Positions 1-7,674 of a stretch of 64,000 nt of DNA are shown here, in pieces. Position 1 is the stretch's first letter; every line of letters starts with the position of its first letter. The position numbers and the translations under genes were made by a program. This DNA is from an uncultured Paracoccaceae bacterium. GTDB taxonomy: Bacteria > Pseudomonadota > Alphaproteobacteria > Rhodobacterales > Rhodobacteraceae. Below the pieces are notes generated by a model. The model made no database searches and had not been told where the DNA came from. It worked only from the letters and a program-made list of their open reading frames with translations. The stretch spans positions 62,001-126,000 of the forward strand of contig CANMMF010000003.1 in assembly GCA_947498985.1 (NCBI GenBank), in the 5' to 3' direction.

Positions 1-741
1 CCGGTCGAGATGCAGCAGCTTGGAATAAAGCACCCGCGCGCTGGGCTGGTGCACGATCTTGAGAAAGACCGAATGCCCGCGCGCATTGTCGATCACCTGC
101 GTGACCACGCCGACATCGCTTTGCGGCAGCGCGGCCATCTCTTCGGACAGACCATTGGCCTGCCGCCAGGCGCGCACCTGCTCGCCGATATTCTCGCCGA
201 TCTGGTTCGACAGGATATCGCCGAGCGCGGAGGCCTTGCCGGGCTCGACCAGATCGCTGCTGCAATGGATAAGGATGCCCTTGGCGTCGCCCGGGCTGGA
301 AAGCTCGACACGCTTTTTCAGCTCCGCCCGCTCCATGCGGAGCCATTCCTCGAACTCCGGATCGCGCACGTCGATGCCCTGCAAGAGCTCGGCCCGGTCA
401 TCCTCGGGCACAACCTCGTCGAGCAGGTCGACGTCGATGGCGTCCAGATCCAGCCAGACCGAACTGCGATCGGCGTGCAGCACCTCGCGGCACGGGCCCA
501 GCGTGCCGCGCAGCTTGCTCAGCGCCTGTCGCAGATTGGCGCTGGCCTGTTCGCTGCCGAAGGTGCTCCAGAGCTTGTCTTCAAGCCAGCGGCGCGACCG
601 GCGCATCTTGGGGCTGAGCGCAAGAATGGCCACAAGCGCCTGGTTCTTGGCGCCTTTCGGCGTCAAGTCCTGACCGTCTGCCGCCTCCATCCGGAACGGA
701 CCGAGGACGCAAACACGAAGCCGTTGTGACCCTGCGCTCAT
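1..741 (-). CDS. SARP/BTAD-type transcriptional regulator (3' end beyond the window)
   Basis: The 247 visible residues start at ATG 741 and run off the left edge in frame. Residues about 8-85 look like an OmpR-type winged helix (VLGPFRM..., then LTPKGAKNQALVAILAL), and about 90-150 look like a bacterial transcriptional activation domain ending in EEWLRMERAELKKR. This is the SARP/BTAD layout. Residues from about 150 resemble the TolB/FlgO-like segment found in cyclase-associated and TPR-type regulators. The gene is divergent from the haloperoxidase-like gene at 903, with 161 bp between them, so it may regulate that gene. The C-terminal effector domain is not visible, so the signal it senses is unknown. 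Confidence 0.75.
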   Translation of the reverse strand, partial: MSAGSQRLRVCVLGPFRMEAADGQDLTPKGAKNQALVAILALSPKMRRSRRWLEDKLWSTFGSEQASANLRQALSKLRGTLGPCREVLHADRSSVWLDLDAIDVDLLDEVVPEDDRAELLQGIDVRDPEFEEWLRMERAELKKRVELSSPGDAKGILIHCSSDLVEPGKASALGDILSNQIGENIGEQVRAWRQANGLSEEMAALPQSDVGVVTQVIDNARGHSVFLKIVHQPSARVLYSKLLHLDR

Positions 742-809
742 CACCTGTCGCCGCAATTGCCATAGACGCCAAAGGCTAGCACCCGTGCGTGAGACCGGCA
801 ACAGTCGTG

Positions 810-826
810 AATTTCTCGTTAATTTC
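810..826 (+). promoter_or_regulatory. Direct repeat AATTTC at 11-bp spacing (candidate SARP operator)
   Basis: AATTTC occurs at 810-815 and again at 821-826, exactly one helical turn apart, in the divergent region between the BTAD regulator and the gene at 903. SARP proteins are known to bind short direct repeats spaced 11 or 22 bp. Assigning this site to the adjacent regulator is inference. Confidence 0.35.
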
Positions 827-902
827 CGGCGCGCGAGAGAAATCCGCTTTGACGCGAGGGAGGGGTGCACGCAATCTGGCGGCAATCAGTTTGGAGGGAC
901 AG

Positions 903-2006
903 ATGTCGATTTTGGGCAATCAGGGGAACCAGGGCAACCAGGGTAATCAGGGCAACCAGGGCAATCAGGGGAACCAGGGGAACCAGGGCAACCAAGGGAA
1001 CCAGGGAAACCAGGGCAATCAGGGCGGCGGCGACTCCTCGTTTTCGGCCAGCGCGCTTGGCATGGCCCGCGACGGCACCGTCGGCTACTGGAACGGCAGC
1101 AAGGATCGCGACCCGCTCAGCACCGGCCGCAACAGCTTTGACGGGCTCAAGGCGATGCAGGGCTGGCAACGCGCCGCGGTGATCGATCAGAAGATGCACG
1201 CGCTCTTTTCGGTGGAGCTGACCGACAGCACCAAGGCCAACGCCTCGGGCAGCGTGACCTGTCAGTCCGGCAAGATCGTCACGCTGGAAAAACCCGATGA
1301 CGGGTTTCTGGCGACCGATCAGCTGCATTACCTGCGCGCCGCCGCCGATCTGCGCCCCGACCGGCTGTCCGAGATCATCATGCAGACCGGCGACATCCAC
1401 AGCTTCTTCAATACCGTGGGCTACATGGCGTCGGACGCCACGAAATGGAGCATCGAGCTGACCAATGCGCTGCACCGGCTGTGCAACCAGCTCGAGATGC
1501 CGCTGAAACACGGCTTTGACGTCGCGCGCCCGATTGCGATGTCCTACAAGGTGCAGCCGATCATCCAGACGCCGGGGCACGGGGCGTGGCCGTCGGGCCA
1601 TGCCACCGAATCCTTTGCGCTGGCGACCTTCCTCACGCGGCTTTTCTACAACCGCGCCTTTGATCCCAAGGCCGAGGTTCTGGCGGGCAACGAGCTTTAC
1701 CGCCACGCCGCGCGGATTGCGCAGAACCGGACGGTCGCCGGTGTGCATTTCCCGACCGACAGCATGTCAGGTGCGGTGCTTGGCATCACGCTGGCCGAAG
1801 CGCTGGTCCGGCTGCTCGACGGAGAGAGCGAGACCACCAAGCGCACCTTCCACGGCGCATCCTATAACGGCGATTTCAACCTGCAGGAACTGGCCAAGGC
1901 GATGGATGGCAACGGCCCGATCAGCACCACAACCGCGCAGATCGATCCCACTGCGGTGCCGACCTGGTTGCGTGCGATGTGGGACGAAGCCGTCGCGGAG
2001 TGGTAG
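903..2006 (+). CDS. Vanadium haloperoxidase / PAP2-superfamily enzyme with N-terminal (GNQ)12 tract
   Basis: This is a 367-aa protein starting at ATG 903 behind the ribosome site GGAGGG. Residues 5-40 are twelve uninterrupted Gly-Asn-Gln triplets. The C-terminal domain carries the complete vanadate/phosphate pocket of the superfamily: K202-x6-R209-P210, P230-S-G-H233, and R276-x5-H282-x3-D286. Family members are vanadium-dependent haloperoxidases or acid phosphatases, and sequence alone does not decide which this is. There is no signal peptide. The Gly-X-Y periodicity recalls collagen-like repeats but lacks proline. It sits beside a divergent BTAD regulator and a convergent subtilase, and a decayed bromoperoxidase lies 2.4 kb downstream. 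Confidence 0.85.
   Translation: MSILGNQGNQGNQGNQGNQGNQGNQGNQGNQGNQGNQGNQGGGDSSFSASALGMARDGTVGYWNGSKDRDPLSTGRNSFDGLKAMQGWQRAAVIDQKMHALFSVELTDSTKANASGSVTCQSGKIVTLEKPDDGFLATDQLHYLRAAADLRPDRLSEIIMQTGDIHSFFNTVGYMASDATKWSIELTNALHRLCNQLEMPLKHGFDVARPIAMSYKVQPIIQTPGHGAWPSGHATESFALATFLTRLFYNRAFDPKAEVLAGNELYRHAARIAQNRTVAGVHFPTDSMSGAVLGITLAEALVRLLDGESETTKRTFHGASYNGDFNLQELAKAMDGNGPISTTTAQIDPTAVPTWLRAMWDEAVAEW
915..1022 (+). repeat. Twelve 9-bp coding repeats (GNQ)12
   Basis: Twelve tandem 9-mers of consensus GGNAAYCAR each encode Gly-Asn-Gln. The third codon positions vary (GGC/GGG/GGT/GGA, AAT/AAC, CAG/CAA) while the peptide is invariant. Synonymous variation with no amino-acid change points to selection on the peptide rather than very recent slippage. 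Confidence 0.95.
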
Positions 2007-2098
2007 GCGCAGACCTCGCGGACATCGCGCAAATGCCGGGTGTCGCTCCGACCGGGCGGCCTTGTCCGCGTCAAAAGTACCGCGCTTTGCCGGGCTGA

Positions 2099-4171
2099 TC
2101 AGCCCTCCCGGCGGGCCGGTCGATGGGCCGGAGGCTCCACGATAAAGGCACCCAGCCGGTTTGCCAGATCGGCGGGCACCGGGATCAGCGCATTGGCGGT
2201 GCGGTTGAAGTCGCCGGTCTGGCTGCTGCCGCCGGGGGTGCGGGTGATCTTGCGCGCCGAGAGCGCCAGCGCCCGGCTGAGACGCCCGGCCGCAGCGCTG
2301 GTGCCCGACAGGTAGCGCGCCGATCCCGACATCGTGCCCGCCCCGCAGACACCGCTCAGAAAGGCGCCCTCATCGGCCACCGTGGCCGCGGTCGGCCCGG
2401 GCACCGACCACTCCGCCCCGGCAGAGGTATAGCGCCCGGGGCGGTAATTCGCTGCCGCGTCCTGCGGGTCGCGCATCGAGATCTGCGCCGCCCCGACCGA
2501 GAACACCTGCCGCGCCGCGACGCTGGCCAGCGCGTTATGCGTGCCGTCATAGGTGATCGGCCCGGCCTCCGAGAGCCGGACATGCGCGAGCAGCTCCTCG
2601 TCCCAGAGATAGCCGTCGGGCGCGTCGAAATAGGCCTGCCGCGCCTGCGTGCGAAAGCCCCTGAGCGCATCGTCGCGCTGGGTCTGCAGGATGATCTCGC
2701 AGGCCGGCACGCCCTTGTGGCGCACCGCCACGGTCCAGGCACCGGCTTCGGCCTGCGGCTCTGCGGCCTTGCGGGCCTCGGTCGGGGCCAGCGCCACCAC
2801 GTGATGCGCGGGCCGGGTCTGGCCGTTGCCATAGGGCTGCTCGGCCACGTGGTAGAGGCGCGCCACGGCCTTGCCATCGGCCTCCAGCGACCGGATCTGG
2901 CCGGTCTGCATCGGCTGAAACCCGGAGGCGGTTCCGTCCGGCGCTGTCAGCGCAATCTCCAGCCCCGCTGCGTTGCCCCGGCTGTGGATCTCGATATAGC
3001 TCGCGGTCTGGTCGCCCGGCTGCACCCGCCAGGTGAGCGCCTCGTCGGTGGCGGTTCGCGCCGTGGCCTCGGGATAGGCAAACCGCGCCACGAGATCGCT
3101 GCGATAGCTGTTGCCGAAAGCCCAGACGATGCGCACGGGCTGGCCGGTCGCGGCCTGCCACAGGGCCGCTTCGCGCGCGACCTGGTATTCGGCAAACCGC
3201 GTGCCGTCCTTCGGGCCCGCCAGAATGCCCAGCGAGAGGTTCACGATCACCGGGGCGCTTGCGTCGATGGCACGCGCGCGGCGCAGGATCCAGCGCAGTC
3301 CCTGCACCAGATAGCTTTCAAACCGGGTGCCGGAGGTATCCTCGATGGCATCGGGCGGCAGCTGCACGCCCAGCAAAGGCCAGTCGCGGGCAGGGTCGTC
3401 GCCTTCGGGGTCCGCTCCGGCCGCCAGATCGAGCACGTGGGTGCCGTGGCTGGTGCTGGCGCTTGTGCTGCGGTGACCCTCGCGCGGAAAGACCTGTGCG
3501 TTGAGCGCGTCATAGGCGTCCTGTTCGACACCAGAGGCGATCATGTCGTCGATCGCCTGCCGCTCCAGCACGCGGCCCGCGGTGATGTCGCCCGCGCTGT
3601 CGGTCTCGAGCGCCTGCAGCCAGACCGCGTCAAACCGGGTATGGGCCGCGCCGGGTTTGCGAAACCGGGCGTTGAGAAATCCGATCCCGTCATCGATCAG
3701 CGCCACAATCGGCGCGCCACTGCCGCTGCCTGCGGGCAACGTGCCCTCGCTGGTCCGCGACGCCGCCGGTCGGGTCACGATCTCGACGGGCACACCGGTG
3801 TCGAGCACCTCGAAAAGCGTCCGGTGGTCCTGGTCGGAGGTGCCGTAGCGCCGGTAAAGCGCGTATTCGTCGGCCAGACCGTCCAGATAGGCGCCGTCCG
3901 CGATTCGCGCGTCGAGCAGCGCGCGCTCATGCGGATCCATCAGCAAAACGTCGGACCCGTTGTCGATGGCGTCGCGCAGCGCCGAGCGCGGCGCCACCGG
4001 ATCGGCCGGGTCGGCAGGGGCCACAAGCCGCACGAAGACCGGTTCGTATTCGGTGCCCAGAAGCGGGCGTTGCGGATGCAGCGCGTCCTTGCGGATCTTC
4101 AGCAAACGCGACCAATCCAGATAGGCGTCGCGAAAATGCGCCTGTTGGCTCCCGGTCCAGCTCAAACCCAT
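2099..4171 (-). CDS. Subtilisin-like serine protease (S8 family), no signal peptide
   Basis: This is a 690-aa protein. ATG 4171 was chosen because it follows GGAGAGCGCG; the longer reading would need a TTG start inside that site. The catalytic triad is visible: Asp160 in IVALIDDGIG, His242 in STSHGTHVLDLAAG, and Ser625 in LSGTSAAAG, with a likely oxyanion Asn in WAFGNS. About 150 residues precede the Asp, and an insertion of roughly 270 residues between His and Ser may form an extra beta domain. No Sec or Tat signal or membrane segment is seen, which is unusual for S8 enzymes and suggests a cytoplasmic role or a non-classical export route. It converges on the GNQ haloperoxidase gene and diverges from the pseudo-bromoperoxidase gene. 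Confidence 0.85.
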   Translation of the reverse strand: MGLSWTGSQQAHFRDAYLDWSRLLKIRKDALHPQRPLLGTEYEPVFVRLVAPADPADPVAPRSALRDAIDNGSDVLLMDPHERALLDARIADGAYLDGLADEYALYRRYGTSDQDHRTLFEVLDTGVPVEIVTRPAASRTSEGTLPAGSGSGAPIVALIDDGIGFLNARFRKPGAAHTRFDAVWLQALETDSAGDITAGRVLERQAIDDMIASGVEQDAYDALNAQVFPREGHRSTSASTSHGTHVLDLAAGADPEGDDPARDWPLLGVQLPPDAIEDTSGTRFESYLVQGLRWILRRARAIDASAPVIVNLSLGILAGPKDGTRFAEYQVAREAALWQAATGQPVRIVWAFGNSYRSDLVARFAYPEATARTATDEALTWRVQPGDQTASYIEIHSRGNAAGLEIALTAPDGTASGFQPMQTGQIRSLEADGKAVARLYHVAEQPYGNGQTRPAHHVVALAPTEARKAAEPQAEAGAWTVAVRHKGVPACEIILQTQRDDALRGFRTQARQAYFDAPDGYLWDEELLAHVRLSEAGPITYDGTHNALASVAARQVFSVGAAQISMRDPQDAAANYRPGRYTSAGAEWSVPGPTAATVADEGAFLSGVCGAGTMSGSARYLSGTSAAAGRLSRALALSARKITRTPGGSSQTGDFNRTANALIPVPADLANRLGAFIVEPPAHRPARREG

Positions 4172-4309
4172 CGCGCTCTCCAATCCACGTCATCCGTTAT
4201 TCCGCAGGAAACGGCGGAGGACCCGATTGCGTCAAGCTTTGGTCCTCAAATTGCGCTATTTTCACGGCTAGACAGGCGCAGCGATCCTCCAGACGACGAT
4301 GATGGCGCG

Positions 4310-4341
4310 GGATTCACGACGGTTTTGCGCTGGATTCACGA
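4310..4341 (+). promoter_or_regulatory. Direct repeat GGATTCACGA at 22-bp spacing
   Basis: GGATTCACGA occurs at 4310-4319 and 4332-4341, exactly 22 bp apart, in the 251-bp divergent region between the subtilase gene (minus) and the bromoperoxidase-like gene (plus). Two-turn spacing on one DNA face suggests a dimeric or tandem regulator site. A partial copy, TTTTCACGG, lies near 4259-4267. The regulator is not known from the sequence. Confidence 0.35.
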
Positions 4342-4422
4342 TGCAATCACGGAGCGGTCGCAGAGTGAACTTAACGTACCGTCAACGACTGCGTCTCTGC
4401 AGCAATCGTGACCCGAGGATAG

Positions 4423-5928
4423 ATGATGACCAAGATCGTTCGCTCCGAGACCGCCACGCTGCGCCTGATCGAAGGCAGCCGCCGCGACGCGGCGCGCCCG
4501 TCGGATGCGCTGCCGCGTCCGCCCGCGCCGGAGTTCAGCGCGCCCGAGCTTGCCGCCGAAATGGCGGAGCTTTTTGCCATGGCGCTGCTGCGCGACACGG
4601 GCTTTGCCGCCCTTTCCAACCCGCATGCGACCGTTCGGGTCGATGCGGGTGCCGAGTTCACCTTGCACGAAGTGCTGTGCGACCTGCGCAACCTGTCCTG
4701 GAACGATCCCAGGGCCTTGCTGTCGTCCGCATCACGTGTGGTGGCCTACTCCCGGGCCAGTCAGGGTGAAAGCGACCATCGCCGGGCCATCCGGTGGAAC
4801 GGCGATGGTCAACTGACTTTGCAATCGCTCTTTCGCAACGGCGTGGCAACGGTGTCGGGCCCGGCGCGGGTCTCGGGGTTTCTGGCAGAGGATCACGCGG
4901 TCGCGACACCCTCCGGCCCGGTCCCCGGCCCTGGCGAGGACGCGCAGATGTCGGACTGGGTGTGCTGGTGCGCCGCGCAAAGCGGCGCGGGTCTGCGCAT
5001 CCCGAGCCAGACCCCGGCTGCGGCCTTGCCCGCCACGCCTGCCGATCTGGCACGGCGGCTGGCCAGGACGCCGATCGCACGCCCCTTTCACAACGCCGCC
5101 CTGCGCGCGATGTCCTCCGGCACACGGTTCGATAACGGGCTGCAGGGCGCACATGGGGCCAGCGGCTGGACGGCCTCGCGGCTCTTTGCCTTGCTGGCCG
5201 AGGCCGAAACGCTGGCCCATCGCGTCGCCTTTGTCCGCGGTGCCGATGCCGACCGGCTCAGCCGCCCTGCGGTTACAGCCGCGCGCATGTCGGTGCATCT
5301 GGCGCGCGAGGAACGTGCTGCGTCCCGCGATGGCGCGGCGATGCGCGGCGCGGCGGAAGAACTGGCCGCCACGTCGCCCGAGCTTCTGGGCTGGATGGGT
5401 CGCGCGAACACGAAGATGCGCGACGCGTCGCGGCTCTCCGAGAACCTGTTTCTGCCGCTCCTGCAGCACGATGACACGCCACCACACCCCGCCGATTTCG
5501 CCTCTCTGGTGTCGGTGGCGGGCGCGCTGGCGACCATTCTCAAGGCGGTGTTCGACACCGAGGATCACGGGCCTCTGCGGCTTGAGGGCGAGCGGCATTC
5601 CGATCCGGATCTCGCGCGGGACGCCGATCTGATGGTCTCCAATGCCGCGATGGTGCGCTCTGTCCTCTCGACGCATTACCCCGGCGAAAACCATCAGGAC
5701 ATGCGGATCGGCGAGCGGATTGCGCTCAATCTCATCCGGCACAGGCTGCAGACCGACAATCGCAGCGCCGCGCTGGGCTTTACCGATTTCGACGGCCGCG
5801 CGGTCTCCATCGTGGCGCATCCGCGCAGTTTCGGGCGGGGGCATGCGGAGCTTTACCGCGACGGCGCCCTGGTCGCCTGGCCGCAGGATGAAGAGCGCCC
5901 GGCGGCGCATCTCACAGCGGTCGTGTGA
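4423..5928 (+). CDS. Bromoperoxidase-family homologue with degenerate vanadate site (probable pseudoenzyme)
   Basis: This 501-aa protein shows the landmarks of algal-type bacterial vanadium bromoperoxidases in order: an AAEMAEL...MALLRD helix (44-58), an SLFRNG...VSGFL segment (135-154), the helix ending AGALATILKAVFD (366-378), and a closing FTDFDG strand (453-458). The catalytic motifs have eroded. The position normally reading YPxGHA is FASLVS (359-364), so the active-site His is lost. The KW..HR..RPE region is unrecognisable. The third motif is R412-x5-H418-x3-E422 instead of ending in Asp. The frame is open over its full length, so it is maintained and not a pseudogene. A structural, binding or regulatory role is inferred. 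ATG 4423 or 4426 could both start. Confidence 0.7.
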   Translation: MMTKIVRSETATLRLIEGSRRDAARPSDALPRPPAPEFSAPELAAEMAELFAMALLRDTGFAALSNPHATVRVDAGAEFTLHEVLCDLRNLSWNDPRALLSSASRVVAYSRASQGESDHRRAIRWNGDGQLTLQSLFRNGVATVSGPARVSGFLAEDHAVATPSGPVPGPGEDAQMSDWVCWCAAQSGAGLRIPSQTPAAALPATPADLARRLARTPIARPFHNAALRAMSSGTRFDNGLQGAHGASGWTASRLFALLAEAETLAHRVAFVRGADADRLSRPAVTAARMSVHLAREERAASRDGAAMRGAAEELAATSPELLGWMGRANTKMRDASRLSENLFLPLLQHDDTPPHPADFASLVSVAGALATILKAVFDTEDHGPLRLEGERHSDPDLARDADLMVSNAAMVRSVLSTHYPGENHQDMRIGERIALNLIRHRLQTDNRSAALGFTDFDGRAVSIVAHPRSFGRGHAELYRDGALVAWPQDEERPAAHLTAVV

Positions 5929-6069
5929 TCCGCTGGTAAGGCGCGAGGGCGCGTTGCCCGCGATGCCTGATCGGTGCGCGCTTGGCTCACGCCTGCTGGA
6001 CCAGGTGACATTCCACCCCGCACGCGCCGGTAACCGCCCTCTTGTTCGAAGAACCGGAGCTCGGCGCCC

Positions 6070-6780
6070 TCATTGATCTGCCCCGCGACCGGCAAGCTGC
6101 TGCCCGGGCATGCGCCCTGAAATTTCGAGAATCAGCTTGCGTTTGACCGCCTCGGCAAAGGCACCGCGATCTTCTGCGGTCACCACAAACGCCCCGCGCC
6201 CGCCGATGATCTGTTCCGCGTAAAGCGCCTCCAGCCCGCCATGGGCGCGACCGGGATCGTCCGGGCGCAGGATCGGCAGCGCGTTGATGGTGATGTCCGC
6301 GGCCAGAACCCTGGCCCGCGCCTCCGCAATCGACGGACCGGTGAAGGACCGCGCGGAATCGCCGGAAAAGTCGATCACCCGGCGCCAGCCGACATATTCG
6401 TTGTCCTCGATCAGCCGCAGACCTTCCAGCAAGGCCGAGCCGATGGCGTTGCGCCCATAGGCCTGCCGCGGTTTGCCACGCAGCTCTTCGGCAAAGCGGG
6501 CCGCGGAATCCGCCCCGTCGATCAGCGTCCAGTCGGCCACAACCGCCTGGTTTGTGGCCCATTCCACATAGACGACCGCGATGCTGCCATAAGCGGTGCT
6601 GGCAATCGCCTCCAGCACGTCAGGATCGGTGATCGCTTCGGCATAGCCTTCACGTTGAAACGCGATCTCGCGGGCATCGATGCTGCCGGACGCGTCGGCG
6701 AGCAGCACGAGCTCCAGATCCGTGTCCTGAGCCGTCGCAGCCCCCGCCAGAAGGCCAAGGCCCAGCACCATCCATCGCAT
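6070..6780 (-). CDS. DUF1194 family secreted VWA-like protein
   Basis: This is a 236-aa protein with a cleavable signal peptide (MRWMVLGLGLLAGAATAQ). The DASGSID motif fits the DxSxS metal-binding site of von Willebrand A-like folds, and the length is usual for DUF1194. ATG 6780 follows GGAGGGAGG; an upstream ATG at 6798 is less well placed. It is one of three DUF1194 paralogues in this window, the others being the tandem pair at 17544 and 18236. It is divergent from the cytochrome c gene. The biochemical role of the family is unknown; a periplasmic or secreted location is inferred from the signal. Confidence 0.85.
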   Translation of the reverse strand: MRWMVLGLGLLAGAATAQDTDLELVLLADASGSIDAREIAFQREGYAEAITDPDVLEAIASTAYGSIAVVYVEWATNQAVVADWTLIDGADSAARFAEELRGKPRQAYGRNAIGSALLEGLRLIEDNEYVGWRRVIDFSGDSARSFTGPSIAEARARVLAADITINALPILRPDDPGRAHGGLEALYAEQIIGGRGAFVVTAEDRGAFAEAVKRKLILEISGRMPGQQLAGRGADQ

Positions 6781-6903
6781 CGCGCGTCCTCCCTCCATAA
6801 CAGAGTAACGCGGCGCGGGCGTTCGTCCAGATTGACGCCGATCAATGCGCGCGCGGCGCGACTGCCGCAAAATAGCGGCCCGAGCATTGAGGAGATCTGA
6901 GAC

Positions 6904-7308
6904 ATGCCCCGTATCGCCCTGATTGTCGCGTTTTGCGCCGCAACGTCCCCGGCTTTCGCGCAGGATGCCGATGACGGCCGCGCGCTTTACCAGACCCATT
7001 GCGCCACCTGCCACGGCCTCGAGGGGGGCGGCGACGGCCCGATGGCCGGAGTGCTGCTGATCAAACCGCCCAACCTGCAGGAGCTCACGAAGCGTAACGA
7101 TGGCGCGTTCCCGCTGGAACGGGTGGTCAAGCGCATCGACGGGCGCGATCCGCTGGTCTCGCACGGCTCGCCGATGCCGGTCTATGGCGATTACTTTGAG
7201 ACCGACATGGAAGTGCCGATGAAGGCCCCGTCCGGTCAGCCGATCCTGACCTCGCAACCGGTTGTGGATATCGTGGCGTATCTGCGCTCGATCCAGAGCG
7301 GGGGGTAA
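6904..7308 (+). CDS. Periplasmic c-type cytochrome
   Basis: This is a 134-aa protein with a signal peptide ending near FAQDA and one haem-binding CATCH motif (CxxCH) at about residues 36-40. A methionine in the C-terminal half (in SHGSPMPVYG) could be the sixth haem ligand. It is a class I mono-haem cytochrome c of usual size. It begins 123 bp from the divergent DUF1194 gene and has GAGGAG upstream of ATG 6904. The electron-transfer partner is not evident from the neighbours. Confidence 0.85.
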   Translation: MPRIALIVAFCAATSPAFAQDADDGRALYQTHCATCHGLEGGGDGPMAGVLLIKPPNLQELTKRNDGAFPLERVVKRIDGRDPLVSHGSPMPVYGDYFETDMEVPMKAPSGQPILTSQPVVDIVAYLRSIQSGG

Positions 7309-7349
7309 CGTAGCGTTTGCGCAACCCGGTCTAATCGACCCTCTGCCTT

Positions 7350-7375
7350 GGAACCGATGCGCTGTCGCGTGAGTT
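7350..7375 (+). promoter_or_regulatory. Possible stress sigma-factor promoter upstream of the CsbD gene
   Basis: GGAAC (7350-7354), then 17 nt, then AGTT (7372-7375), lies 34 bp before the CsbD start. It resembles the alphaproteobacterial ECF general-stress promoter (GGAAC-N16/17-CGTT) with one mismatch. Rhodobacterales often lack the EcfG pathway, so the sigma factor is uncertain. Confidence 0.3.
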
Positions 7376-7409
7376 GAGCAGGCATCACGTCATCAACGGA
7401 GGTACAGTC

Positions 7410-7622
7410 ATGAACTGGGACCAAATCGAAGGCAAATGGGAACAATTCAAAGGCTCCGCCCGCGAGCGCTGGGGCGAGTTGACGGATGATGAACTGGCCG
7501 AAGCCCGCGGCAATCGCGAGCAACTGGCCGGTCTGATCCAGGAAAAATACGGCAAGACCCGCGAAGAGGCGAAAGAAGAGATCGACGAATGGCAGAACAG
7601 CTTTTCCGACAACCACGCCTGA
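7410..7622 (+). CDS. CsbD family stress-response protein
   Basis: This 70-aa hydrophilic protein opens MNWDQIEGKWEQFKGSARERW, the CsbD hallmark, and continues as a charged helical bundle (DDELAEARGNREQLAGLIQ). The ribosome site GGAGG is 7 nt upstream of ATG 7410. Homologues accumulate under general stress; their molecular function is not established. It is monocistronic, followed 22 bp later by a strong terminator, and has a possible stress-type promoter upstream. Confidence 0.92.
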   Translation: MNWDQIEGKWEQFKGSARERWGELTDDELAEARGNREQLAGLIQEKYGKTREEAKEEIDEWQNSFSDNHA

Positions 7623-7644
7623 GCGCGTGACCTGACAAGATGAG

Positions 7645-7674
7645 GAAAAAGCGGGGCTCAGGTCCCGCTTTTTC
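7645..7674. terminator. Bidirectional intrinsic terminator
   Basis: A perfect 11-bp stem (GAAAAAGCGGG, 7645-7655, with CCCGCTTTTTC, 7664-7674) surrounds an 8-nt loop. Runs of T on both strands let it serve the CsbD gene and the converging lipoprotein gene, whose stop codon overlaps the stem at 7673-7675. Confidence 0.85.

Noticed and set aside
915-1022. Possible CRISPR or minisatellite
   Set aside because: Units are 9 bp with no spacers and lie in frame in a conserved enzyme gene, so it is a coding repeat.
4299-4769. 156-codon plus-strand frame overlapping the start of the bromoperoxidase-like gene
   Set aside because: It is out of frame with the recognised protein and has Arg/Ala-rich shadow composition.
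5929-6069. Possible small gene between the bromoperoxidase-like and DUF1194 genes
   Set aside because: Only short frames without ribosome sites are present; the region is a 141-bp convergent gap.
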